Of a DNA stretch of 64,000 nt, positions 1 to 9,994 are shown one piece after another. Origin of the DNA: Thiodiazotropha sp040793985 (GTDB lineage Bacteria; Pseudomonadota; Gammaproteobacteria; Chromatiales; Chromatiaceae). The notes under the pieces were generated by a model. The model had not been told where the DNA came from. It worked only from the letters and a program-made list of their open reading frames with translations, and did no database searches. Where the stretch lies: contig JBFNJI010000012.1 of NCBI GenBank assembly GCA_040793985.1, positions 62,001-126,000 on the forward strand, read 5' to 3'. Numbering within the stretch: position 1 is the stretch's first letter; each line of letters starts with the position of its first letter. The position numbers were made by a program, and so were the translations under genes.

Positions 1-542
1 TAACCCTTGGCGAAGGCGCCCAGGTCCAGGGACACTGCCCGATTAGACGAGTGGATTCGAGTATCCTCGATCGAAAGTTGAGACATGGAGGGCGCCTTAT
101 CGATCAACGAAGCGATTTTCGCCGCATCGGGAGGCGGCCCGCCCGGTGGTTCATCACTGTGAAATCCCCAGAGCGCGATCAACTGCCCGATCGCTGGATT
201 GAACAGGTGGTCGCTCTGCTGAGCATGGCGTTTTGCCCGTTGCAAGAGTTCGGCCAGCTCCGGAGTGACGGTGAAGGCATCACCTTGGGCAAGCGCCCTG
301 TTCAGGCGCACCAGTTCTCCATCCCCTTTCCAGGCGTGCCAGTTCCGGTGCATGTTCTGGAAGGTCCGTTCCAGGTCCCGAACCGCAGCGTCAAATTCAC
401 CCGGCTTGTCGGTATAGGCCTTGATATCGAGAAGCGTACCGAACACCAACAGGGTCTGCTGATGATCGCGGGGACCCCGTTCACAGGCAACCACCCCGCT
501 CAAAACAAGCACGAGCAACAAAAAACGGTAGCTCAAATGCAC
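1..542 (-). CDS. apbE: FAD:protein FMN transferase, ApbE family lipoprotein (3' partial)
   Basis: The visible 180 codons encode the N-terminal half of an ApbE-type flavin transferase, which attaches FMN covalently to periplasmic domains of electron-transfer proteins such as Rnf/Nqr subunits. The start is GTG at 542: an in-frame TAA lies two codons upstream and a GGAG sits about 8 bases before it. A short hydrophobic leader ends in a lipobox (V-V-A-C, Cys20), so the product should be a lipoprotein. Typical ApbE features follow: a strand with F-G-T-L-L-D-I, the helix containing N-R-A-L-A, the segment F-N-P-A-I-G, and D-L-G-A-F-A-K-G at the window edge, matching the family's D-L-G-x-x-A-K-G motif. 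The gene runs off the window, so the C-terminal half is not seen. It lies 91 bp after the GGDEF-EAL gene on the same strand; co-transcription is possible but not shown. Confidence 0.85.
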   Translation of the reverse strand, partial: MHLSYRFLLLVLVLSGVVACERGPRDHQQTLLVFGTLLDIKAYTDKPGEFDAAVRDLERTFQNMHRNWHAWKGDGELVRLNRALAQGDAFTVTPELAELLQRAKRHAQQSDHLFNPAIGQLIALWGFHSDEPPGGPPPDAAKIASLIDKAPSMSQLSIEDTRIHSSNRAVSLDLGAFAKG

Positions 543-633
543 TATTTAACTCCGTTGAAAACCAGGGACCTGTCGCGCCACTATACCCATCGGGACGCGA
601 TTGTGCATTTGCAACGAGATGGTAAGAACAGGT

Positions 634-3600
634 TTAGCTGCCGTCCGCAGTCCTGTTGTAGGTTTCAAGCAAGGACAAGGCCTGCTCCATGGCAACCGGC
701 TCACAATATAGGGTTCCCTGTACTTCATCGCAACCGAGCGCGGAAAGTACTTTTTTCTGGCTTTCGGTTTCAACGCCTTCGGCACTGACTCTCAAGCGCA
801 GCCCCCTGGCCAAAGAAATGATGCCATTGATGATGGTCTGGTCATACTCACTTGGCAGTGTGTCTTCGATAAAAGAGTGGTCTATCTTGATTGCGTCGAT
901 CGGCAGTGCCTTGAGATAGCTGAGCGATGAAAAACCCTTGCCAAAGTCATCCAGTACAAAGTGGATCCCCGCCTGGCTCATAGCCTGCATGACAGTGGTT
1001 GTCTGTTTAAAATTCTCAACCAAAGCGCTTTCTGTAATCTCAAGCTCCAGGCGACCGGGATCTATGCCTGCCCGTTCGCAGCCTTCCAGCACTTTCTGGG
1101 TGAGTTTCGATTTACGCAGCTGCACGGCAGAGAGATTGACTGCGATTCTAAGATCTTCAAATCCTGCATCATGCCAGGCTTTCAAATCCGTGATTGCCTG
1201 CCTCAATACCCAGATACCCAACTTATGTATCAATCCCGTACTCTCAGCGATCGGAATAAACTCAGAAGGAGGAATGTAACCAACCATGGCATGAGGCCAA
1301 CGCGCCAATGCCTCCATGGAGACGATGCGCCCGCTCTTGAGGTCGAATTTCGGCTGGTAAACCAATTGAAAATGAGAGCGAACGATTGCCTTGTGCAGCT
1401 GGCTCTCCAACCATACCTTGTGATAGGCATCACGGTTGATATCTGGCGAGAAGAAGTGGATATTGTTGCTTCCAACTTCCCGCTTGGCGGCAAACCGGGC
1501 CGAACCCGCTTTGTTCATCAGCCCGGCCGGGGTATCGTCATCATGCGGGTAGAGGGCAACGCCAACACTGAACGACACAAACAATTCTTGATTATCGACC
1601 TCGATCGGCTGTTTCAGACCGTGCAGGATTCGTCGTATTACCCATGTGATCGATTCGATATCATTTACGTCGGTCAGAATAAGCGCAAACTCATCGTTAC
1701 TCACACGTGAGATGGTAGATGACTCTTTATCATCCTGTTGATCTATGACGGCGACGGTATCGGTGATCCGCAAAGTATCGACCAGCCTGGCCGAGATGAC
1801 CTTGAGTATGCGATCGCCGTTGGAGAAACCAAACGCCTCGTTGATGCTACTGAAATCGTCTATATCAATGGAAACCAGGGCAGCCGATTTCTCGTATCGC
1901 TTACATCTCGCGAGAACCTGAAGTATACGGTCCGAAAATATAATTCTATTCGGTAGACCTGTGAGCTCATCCTTTCCTTCACGGCGTTTTATCTCGTCCC
2001 GACTATACTCAAGTTCCGATTCGAGATTCCGTACCAGGTCTTCCAATCTGTGTATCTCTCCCTGGAGAATTTTGTCGGTCTGCCTATCAGCCAAGGCCAT
2101 GCGACGCTCGATTTCATCACGCTTCTCTTTTGCAGCCGCGCTTTCCCGCTTAGTCACCTCGCCATTCCAGAAAACGACACGGTTACGTCCCTGTTCCTTG
2201 GCATGATAGAGGGCATCGTCGGCATTATTTATAAGCAGCATCTGGTCATCCACACTTTCCACCAGCTGCGCCAGACCGAAACTTGCCGTGACCGTTCGTT
2301 TATCGGTAAACAACTCGTATCCCTTCTGTTGAATCTCGTTACGTAACCGCTCGGCAAGCACGGCCGCCTGCTCCCGGTCCGCGTGCGGCATGACCAGGGA
2401 AAACTCCTCGCCGCCATATCGTCCAACGACATCTTCAGGACGCGAGTTGACAATCAGGGTTTCGGCAATGAACTTGATCACCTTGTCACCATTGGCGTGA
2501 CCATATTGGTCGTTGATCGATTTGAAATTGTCGATATCGATCATCATGAAGACCAATCCGGTCTTCTCATTCACCGCAGCCTCGTAGAGCGAGTCGTATT
2601 TTTCGAAAAACGCACGCCGGTTGTAACAGCCGGTCAACGGATCACGGGTAGCCAACAACTCAAGCTCCACCGTCTTGTCCCGTAGCGCCTTCTCGGAGGA
2701 TCGCAGCTTCTCCAGCGTCGACTGGAGTTCCCGGTGCTTTTTCTCCAGATCGGTCATATCATCGAAGGTAGCGAGCACGCCACGCGGCCTGCCTTTGCCG
2801 TCGAAGATCGGAGCGGTATTGACCGAAAATGTCCGTTCGGATCTATTCTCCAACTGCAGATGCATCGGAATGCCTGTTTTGCGCTCCATGTTCTGCATAC
2901 TGGTGCGCCAGGGAAAGACATCGGCCTTGACGCCTTTCTCCCGTTTGCGCCATGCCAACTCGTCCGCCCGCAAGCCGATCAGGGCGTCTTCCTGTTTATT
3001 GATTTTTTCGGTGAAAGAGTCATTGGCCAGTATGATCTGGTCTTTTTCATCCAGGATTATCAGCCCCTCGGAGAGGGCATTGAAGGCAGAACGAACACGT
3101 TCCGGTATCACTGCCTTGGGATCGAGTTCGCGCAGGGTCCGCTTGATGAAAATCATGTAGAGGACAAATCCCATCAGGGCAACGAAGAGTAACAACCCAC
3201 CCAGGGTACCCAGCGGCAGGCTACTCTCTTTGCCTAGTGGTGCAAACACCACCTCCAGAGTTCCCCAGCGGTTCTGTTTTGCCATAATCGGCACCCGCAC
3301 ATGTGTCGATGTCGACTTGTCCAGGGGCACATTCACCCAATGTTTTTCGTGATCGCCCGCAACCAGGGAGACACCCCGATTATTGTTCAGTGCCGCAGAG
3401 AGGATATCCTCGTTCCTCACCACAACCGACTCCAGGGTCGTGCGCAGAATCTCCAAATCATTTTTTGCCGCCGCCGAGGAAACCTGAACAGCCAGTGATT
3501 CGCAGAACTGTTTTCTTGCCTGCAACGCCGTCTTGTCTTCGTCCGGCACAAAACCGATGACACGGCCGAGCAACAGAATACTAAGGGTCAATAACACCAA

Positions 3601-3642
3601 CCCAAAGGTGATCTTGATGGTCGGACTGATTTTAAAATTCAT
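634..3642 (-). CDS. Membrane GGDEF-GGDEF-EAL c-di-GMP turnover protein
   Basis: This 1002-residue protein should make and/or degrade c-di-GMP at the inner membrane. The order is TM1 (about 13-31), a periplasmic sensor of about 110 residues, TM2 (about 143-166), a PAS-like domain (about 183-300), a short coiled coil, GGDEF-1, a long charged coiled coil, GGDEF-2 and EAL. GGDEF-1 has an intact GGEEF (410-414) preceded by an RPED inhibitory-site motif, so cyclase activity with product feedback is plausible. GGDEF-2 is degenerate (SNDEF, 648-652) and may only bind nucleotide. The EAL domain keeps E-A-L (777-779), N-L-S, E-I-T-E-S and D-D-F-G, so phosphodiesterase activity is likely. Its ATG overlaps the stop of the giant repeat protein gene by ATGA, which suggests translational coupling and a shared job. 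Confidence 0.93.
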   Translation of the reverse strand: MNFKISPTIKITFGLVLLTLSILLLGRVIGFVPDEDKTALQARKQFCESLAVQVSSAAAKNDLEILRTTLESVVVRNEDILSAALNNNRGVSLVAGDHEKHWVNVPLDKSTSTHVRVPIMAKQNRWGTLEVVFAPLGKESSLPLGTLGGLLLFVALMGFVLYMIFIKRTLRELDPKAVIPERVRSAFNALSEGLIILDEKDQIILANDSFTEKINKQEDALIGLRADELAWRKREKGVKADVFPWRTSMQNMERKTGIPMHLQLENRSERTFSVNTAPIFDGKGRPRGVLATFDDMTDLEKKHRELQSTLEKLRSSEKALRDKTVELELLATRDPLTGCYNRRAFFEKYDSLYEAAVNEKTGLVFMMIDIDNFKSINDQYGHANGDKVIKFIAETLIVNSRPEDVVGRYGGEEFSLVMPHADREQAAVLAERLRNEIQQKGYELFTDKRTVTASFGLAQLVESVDDQMLLINNADDALYHAKEQGRNRVVFWNGEVTKRESAAAKEKRDEIERRMALADRQTDKILQGEIHRLEDLVRNLESELEYSRDEIKRREGKDELTGLPNRIIFSDRILQVLARCKRYEKSAALVSIDIDDFSSINEAFGFSNGDRILKVISARLVDTLRITDTVAVIDQQDDKESSTISRVSNDEFALILTDVNDIESITWVIRRILHGLKQPIEVDNQELFVSFSVGVALYPHDDDTPAGLMNKAGSARFAAKREVGSNNIHFFSPDINRDAYHKVWLESQLHKAIVRSHFQLVYQPKFDLKSGRIVSMEALARWPHAMVGYIPPSEFIPIAESTGLIHKLGIWVLRQAITDLKAWHDAGFEDLRIAVNLSAVQLRKSKLTQKVLEGCERAGIDPGRLELEITESALVENFKQTTTVMQAMSQAGIHFVLDDFGKGFSSLSYLKALPIDAIKIDHSFIEDTLPSEYDQTIINGIISLARGLRLRVSAEGVETESQKKVLSALGCDEVQGTLYCEPVAMEQALSLLETYNRTADGS

Positions 3643-6600
3643 GCATCCTTCCTGGAAAAAAATGACCGACCCTGTTTCGGCTTCTTCTTTCTTTCAAACA
3701 GTTGTGCAACCCGTCTATCGTCCGCCTCCTCCTCAGGCAAACTTTCCTGTGTCTCATCACGCCGTTTGGCATGCGCCGAGAGGACCGGCAGCGGATCGAT
3801 CTGTCGCCACAGGGGTGAAAACGACAACAGGCTGGCTGAAAGTACCCCGGCACGCAGTAGCCAGGCCACATAGCCGGCCGAAAGTGCCAGGGTGCCGAAA
3901 GTCGCCGATTGCAGCACAATACCATCATCGGATGCCTGTTCACTCCGATGCTCCGACATCTCCTGGTTCATGGTGTCGAGCAGACTCCAGATGATATCCG
4001 GCACCTCGATCAATTCATCACTCATCGTGTTGAGCTGCGGCAGCTCATCGGGAGACACAGGTGTTGGTGTGAGCTGCATCTTCATAAAACCGAATCCGTG
4101 CGAACTCCGACCTTCAGTACTGAACAAGCTCTGTTCAAAGCGATCAACGACGTCCCTGACCTTCTCGGCTTCAGCTTGGGTCGGATAATCCACGACACCT
4201 TGAAGCAACCTATCCGATAGATCTTCTGTTTGAGCATTACCGGTCATTCCATCGACTGCCGTAGGCACTGCCGGTTGCCCAATGATCTCTTCTGTTTTCA
4301 CGGACGCAGGGTTATCCTGCTTAACAGGTTCGTCTGGTTCAAGATCGTCAATGATATCGTCCAGATAGGGCTCTTCAGGTTCAGGAGGATTTTCAACCGA
4401 CCTGAGTAAGGAGATGCTGAAACTCTTCAGGGAATATGAACCGTCCTCGCTGGTGGCACGCACAGTGATCTCGAACCGCAAGGCATCCCCGCTCTCAACA
4501 ACCGAAGCCAGGGTAACCACACCACTGGACGGATCGATGGCGAACAAACCATTGGCGTCGTCGTCCAGACTGTAGGTGATTTGGTTATTGCTACAGTCGG
4601 GATCTTCCGCCCAGACAGTGATGCCGACACCGTCATCGAGAGAAGCGGAGTGAGAGATCCTATCGGGTAACGCCTCCATATCAAGCAACAGCCCGACATC
4701 GAACTCATCCACATCCGTAACCTCGATACTGAAGAATTGACGGTCCGTTCCACCATTACCGTCCGCGACCAACACCTGAACCTGATACAGATTGTCCTGA
4801 TCGGCATCGCTTGGATTCTCCATGTCCGGTGCATTGACAAACCTGAGTTCACCGCTCATGGGATCGATCGCGAACAGGCCCAGATCCGCACCTCCATCGA
4901 GAGCGAAAGTGATGCGATCATTCTCAACGTCAACGGCGTTTAGCCTGGTAACAAGTGTGGAATTCTCCGCCATCGACAGTAGCACACTGTCATCGTCACC
5001 ATGACTGGTGATGACTGGCGCATCGTTTACAGAAACCACATTAATACCTACCAGGTAACTGTTGTAACCCCCATTGCCATCACTCACGCTGTAGCTGAAA
5101 CTATCCGTGCCGTGATAATCCGCTTCAGGGGCATAACTGAAACCGCCATCAACCTCGACAGTAACGCTACCGTGGGTGGGCGTCTGCACCAAACGATAGG
5201 TGACCGTATCACCGTCATCATCAATGGCCGCTGGCAGATTGCCGGTGATGGACAGGTCCTCCAAAACATCAATATTGATGTCTGAAGCCGTTGGAGGCGA
5301 GTTGTCTGCAATCACCTCTATCATCACCGTGGCACTACTGGATTCGCCATCGTTGTCGGTTACCCGGTAGGTGAAACCGTCGGTGAAGTTCTCGCTGCCG
5401 TTGTGGGTGTAGCTGAAGGTGCCGTCGCCGTTCAGGGTAAGAGCACCGTAGGTCANNNNNNNNNNNNNNNNNNNNNNNNNNNNNNNNNNNNNNNNNNNNN
5501 NNNNNNNNNNNNNNNNNNNNNNNNNNNNNNNNNNNNNNNNNNNNNNNNNNNNNNNACCGTCACCGGGGTATCGCCGAGGCCGGTGTCGTTAGTGAGCACC
5601 GTGGTCGCGCCGCCCACCAGGGTGGTCGCTGTGCCCCCCTCGGCCACACTGATACTGTCGGCGTTGGCCACAGGAACGGTATCGCTCACCGGCGTGACGT
5701 TGATGGTCACGCTGGCATCGCTGCTTTGACCGTCGTTGTCGGTGACACGGTAGGTGAAACCGTCGGTGAAGTTCTCGCTGCCGTTGTGGGTGTAGCTGAA
5801 GGTGCCGTCGCCGTTCAGGGTAAGAGCACCGTAGGTCACGTCAGTCACCAGGGAGACCGTCACCGGGGTATCGCCGAGGCCGGTGTCGTTAGTGAGCACC
5901 GTGGTCGCGCCGCCCACCAGGGTGGTCGCTGTGCCCCCCTCGGCCAGGCTGATACTGTCGGCGTTGGCCACAGGAACGGTATCGCTCACCGGTGTGACAT
6001 TGATTGTCACTGTGGCATCCGACATATCACCGTCATTGTCGGTAATCCGATAGGTGAAACTGTCGATGAAGTTTTCCGATCCATCATGGGTATAACTGAA
6101 GGTGCCATCACCGTTGAGGGTCAGGCTGCCGTTCACAACATCGGTCACCAACGAAACCGTGACCGGTGTATCGCCCAAATCCGTGTCGTTACTCAGCACC
6201 GTCGCCGAGCCACCCACCAAGGTGGTCGCGGTCCCGCCCTCGGTCACGCTGATACTGTCATTGTTTGCGACTGGATTATCATTCACAGGATTTACTGTGA
6301 TGGTAATTGTATCGCTGTCCTGTTCGCTGCCTGCATCCCCGGTCAGGCCGGGATCGTTACCGCTGTTGCCCTGGTCATTGGTGATGATGGTGAAGTCAAC
6401 ATCACCCCTGTAATCCGCATTGGGCGTGAAGTTCAGTGTCAGCAGGGCGGCATTGATATCGGCCAGAGTACCGGTGAACACCATATTGGCATCATCCGCA
6501 CCGTTACCCACAGAGAAGACCAGGCCGGTTGTATCGCCCAGGTTCAACAGGCCACCTACGCCTACGCTGAGCTGTACCTGCAGGGTGCCGCCGTTATGAT

Positions 6601-9600
6601 CCGAATCATCGATCTGGATCTGGTTGGCCCCCGTGAAATTGAGGGTTACATCCTCGTTGGTCGATACCGATGCCGGCACTGTATTGACCGGTGCATCGTT
6701 AGTCCCCGTGTAAGTGATATCCCCTGCCAAGGTGTTTGAATTGGCAACACCGTCATTCACCGTGACGCTGAACGCAGGCGCGGTTTCATTACCGTCGTCG
6801 ACAAACTGCACCAGACCGGCTGTCAGATCCGCACTGGAAAAGTCTGCAATCGAGACGCCTGGATCGGTGCTCAACTGGAAATAACCACCGGAAACGCCGC
6901 TCAAGAGGTAGGTAAAGGCCGTATCGTCCGCATCGGTAATCACGAAATTGGCGTCACCCAGGGTAACTGTCTCGCCCTCATTGACGGAGAGGGAAGCGTT
7001 GGTGATCGATGGCGTATCGTTGCTCCCATTAACGGTAATGGTCACCGTGGCTGTCGCAAAACCACCGTTACCGTCACTGATCTGATAGGTAAAGCTGTCA
7101 TCGACGCTATCCCCCGCACCCAGGCCTTCGAACTGTCCGTTTGTGTTATAGGTGTATGTACCGTTGGATTGAAAGGTGACCTGGGCGCCGGAAGCCAGGG
7201 TCACCGGCAGACCAGGTGTATAGGCACCCCCCGCCACCTGGGTCACCTGCAGACTATCCCCTTCCGGATCGCTGTCCACGCCAGATCCGGAATCATCCGT
7301 GATGGCATTGCCCGAGACAAAACCGCTTTCCGACACGCTATTGGTATTGTCTGTTGCCGTGGGCGAGTCATTCTGCGGATTGACAGTGATTGTGGATGTC
7401 GCACTGGAACCGCTCAGGAGTGAGCTGTCCTGAGCAAAAATAGAGACCGTACGGTCACCGGCTGTCGGATCCTGGGAGATGTTTTCATAGGTCACACCGC
7501 GCAACAGGGTCTGTAGATCTGCTTCCGGCATCCAACCGATACCATCCAGCGTGACATTAAAGCCGGAACCGTCGAAATCGATCATGAAACTGGTACCACC
7601 GACGGTACGAGCGACCGTATCAGCGGTACCATAACTAAAGCTGTACCCGGCGATCACAATCTGTTCACTGCTGCCATCCGTAAAACTAGACAGATTTATA
7701 CTCAGATTTTCATAGGTCGTCGTCTCGGCATCACTGATGGTTGCATCGGTATCGACTACATTGACAGCCCCGGCACCTTCCGTGAAGTTGACCGCGAAGT
7801 CCACACCCGAACCATCGGAACCGTTCAGATCGACAACCGGTGCATCATTCACTGAACTTACGTTCAAGGTGAGATTCTGCGTGACGCTGGCGCCCCCGTC
7901 GCCGTCGGATATGTCGATGGTGACACTGCGAGAACCGCCGGTTGGATTGTCGGTACTGCTGTTTTCATAGGTGATGTTGCGAATCAATGCGGTGACGGCC
8001 GCGGGTGATGAATTGGAGTTCAACGCGACAGTCAACGGATCTGTACCTGAGCCTCCAGTCACGCTGCCGATCACGATACCGCTGTAGGTCACATCACTAC
8101 CGTCGAACCCTATCTCTCCGCTGGCCGTTCCCTGATTGAAAATCGAGAACACGTCTTCCCCTGCCTGCAGACCGCTATCCACCTCGACGGTGAAAAAACC
8201 ACCGCCAAAGTTGCCAGAATCGGGATCGCTGACCGCCCCATCACCACCTTGCTCGAGCAGAACGACACCGTCCCCTTCCGTGTAGTTGCAGATGTCCCCG
8301 TCGAGGTTGGTCACATCGGGCGCGTCATTGACGGGGGTATAGCTGATGCTGGCGACCAAGGTATTTGAATCGCTGACACCGTCATTCACACGAACACTGA
8401 AACCTGGTGCAACCTCGTTATCATCATCGACAAATTGCACCAGACTGCCGTTCAGATTTGCGGTGGTAAAGCTGGTGATCGAAACACCCGGATTGTTGCT
8501 GAGCTGAAAATAACCACCCGATATGCCGCTCACCGTATAGGTGAAACTGCTCTCCTCCGGATCGGTCACGCTAAAGTTGGCCCCACTGAGAGTTACAGTC
8601 TCTCCTTCGCTGATCGACAATGCCGCACTATCGAGTACCGGGCTGTCATTGGCATCGATATACAGCTCGGCCACATCCGTGGACGTGAATGCACGGTTGT
8701 ATAGCCTGACTTCATCAATCAGGCCGTCATACTCATTGTGACTTGCGCTTGAGGCGCCAATGCGCAATGTATTGAAGTTATCGATGTTGCCGACAAGTGG
8801 ATCGTTTATTGAGTCGGCCAAGCCATTGTCAATATAGAGCATCCAATCCGCACCGCTGACAGTGCCGACCACGTGGTGCCAGTCGCCATCGAACAGGCCA
8901 CCGGAGGTCAGCACGACGCTATCAACACCAGATGTCACCTGGAATGTGATGTCGCCCACACCCGTTGTATAAAAAACGTATCCGTCTCCGCCATCCATGT
9001 CCCCCACGAGTCGCGCGGTGGACCCGGCGTAGGTGGAGTTGAACCAGAAAGCCACCGTGAAATCGCCGGCGCCAAAGTCGGTTGCCGCATTGTCGGGTGC
9101 CTGGACACGGTCGAAGTCGCCATTAAAACTCAATGCATGGCTGCCAACCTGGCCGGTGGTGTAGACCGGACCTCCAACGAGCGATCCATGGTTACCAGTG
9201 GCGCTGGAATCGAAGGCCGTGCCGCCACCACCTTCGTCGAAGGTATAGTGGCCCACCAGACCGGAGACAATATCGAGGGTACCGCCCCAGCTCGTCTGTA
9301 ACGGATGGGTAATGGCAATCGCGGTTTCCACTGTTCCGACCTTGTACTCCAATTGCCAATCGCCGCCCGATGCGGCGTGCCCCGTGGCGTCATCCGAGGC
9401 GGCAACATCGGCACCGGTCAGGGCGGCGAACTGGTCGATAAATCGCTCACCGGCAGTGGTGGCTGCAATATCACAGCCATAGATCAACCAGTCACCCCCG
9501 TTAGTCAGCGCCTCTCCCCAGGCTGTTATCCGATCCGGCGACTGTTGCAGCATCTCGAGGTCCAGGTTGGCGGCGCCCAGCCTTATCTCTCCCTCGCCAC

Positions 9601-9994
9601 CGTGGCTGATCAGGTGAATGGCATCCAGATCCCGGTAGTCCGCCAAAATTTCACTCAGCTGGTCGACACCGTTGCCTCCGGTGTCAAGCAGCACGACCTC
9701 GAAACGGCGACCGCTATCGTTGCGACCGGTCAAATCATCCAGTAGGGATTGATAATCGGGTGTCGCCGGATCGATGATCACCAGCTCCGTGGTCGTTGGA
9801 TCGGGTTGGTTTTGAATGCCGCTCTGCAACGCAGCCTCGATCGCCTGGAGATCGTCTTCATCATCGGCATGTTCTGGATCGTTCGCTAGCAGATCGACCG
9901 CTATGCCCGCCAAGTCGGCAGAGAGCAGTAACCGGGGTTCCAGCTCTTCACAGACCAGGGCATTGGATTGACTGCCGGAACGTCTGCGTCTCAT
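3639..9994 (-). CDS. Giant DUF4347/LamG/cadherin-repeat surface protein (interrupted by assembly gap)
   Basis: This is one long gene split by 100 Ns at 5456-5555. Both sides continue the same repeat, and upstream of 5327 the frame stays open to the gap. More than 2,000 residues are visible. There is no classical signal peptide; the N-terminus carries E-L-E-P-R-L-L-L-S-A-D, the LEPR-XLL motif of large exoproteins. A DUF4347 domain (about 70-230) has His131 in S-H-G-G and Cys174 in Y-G-C-D. A LamG/concanavalin-like domain (about 243-445) follows, then many cadherin/VCBS-like Ig repeats, three of them about 100 residues long with a 300-bp period. Two more cadherin-like repeats, an acidic/proline linker, a hydrophobic segment (L-S-A-G-Y-V-A-W-L-L-R type) and a basic tail of about 55 residues close the protein. 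It overlaps both neighbours by ATGA. An adhesin or surface-display role is inferred; the export route is unknown. Confidence 0.9.
5396..6305 (-). repeat. Near-identical 300-bp tandem repeats in the giant protein gene
   Basis: On the plus strand the segment beginning ACCGTCACCGGGGTATCGCC occurs at 5556 and again at 5856. A diverged copy starts at 6156, so the period is exactly 300 bp (100 codons). The block at 5402-5455 matches 5785-5838 almost base for base. The copies at 5556-5709 and 5856-6009 differ at only a few positions, which indicates recent duplication or gene conversion. The encoded unit runs from P-V-A-N-A-D-S-I-S to D-N-D-G-x-S-S-D-A and is a VCBS/cadherin-like Ig fold. This near identity explains the assembly break. 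Confidence 0.92.
5456..5555. other. Scaffold gap (100 Ns)
   Basis: Exactly 100 Ns sit inside the repeat array, which is the usual placeholder for a gap of unknown size. The flanks GGTCA (before) and ACCGT (after) are 17 bases apart in the intact neighbouring repeat copy (5839-5855). The true gap is therefore predicted to be 17 + 300n bases. A gap of that size also puts both halves of the gene in the same frame, which the 100-N spacing does not. Confidence 0.97.

Noticed and set aside
51..788. Plus-strand open frame of 245 codons across the apbE and GGDEF-EAL ends
   Set aside because: It spans two good minus-strand genes in opposite orientation and has no family features.
5726..6739. Long plus-strand frame through the repeat array
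   Set aside because: It is the antisense reading of the repetitive cadherin-like coding sequence; periodic sequence produces long spurious frames.
3639..9994. RTX/Ca-binding toxin call for the giant protein
   Set aside because: No G-G-x-G-x-D nonapeptide repeats are visible; the repeats are Ig/cadherin-like.
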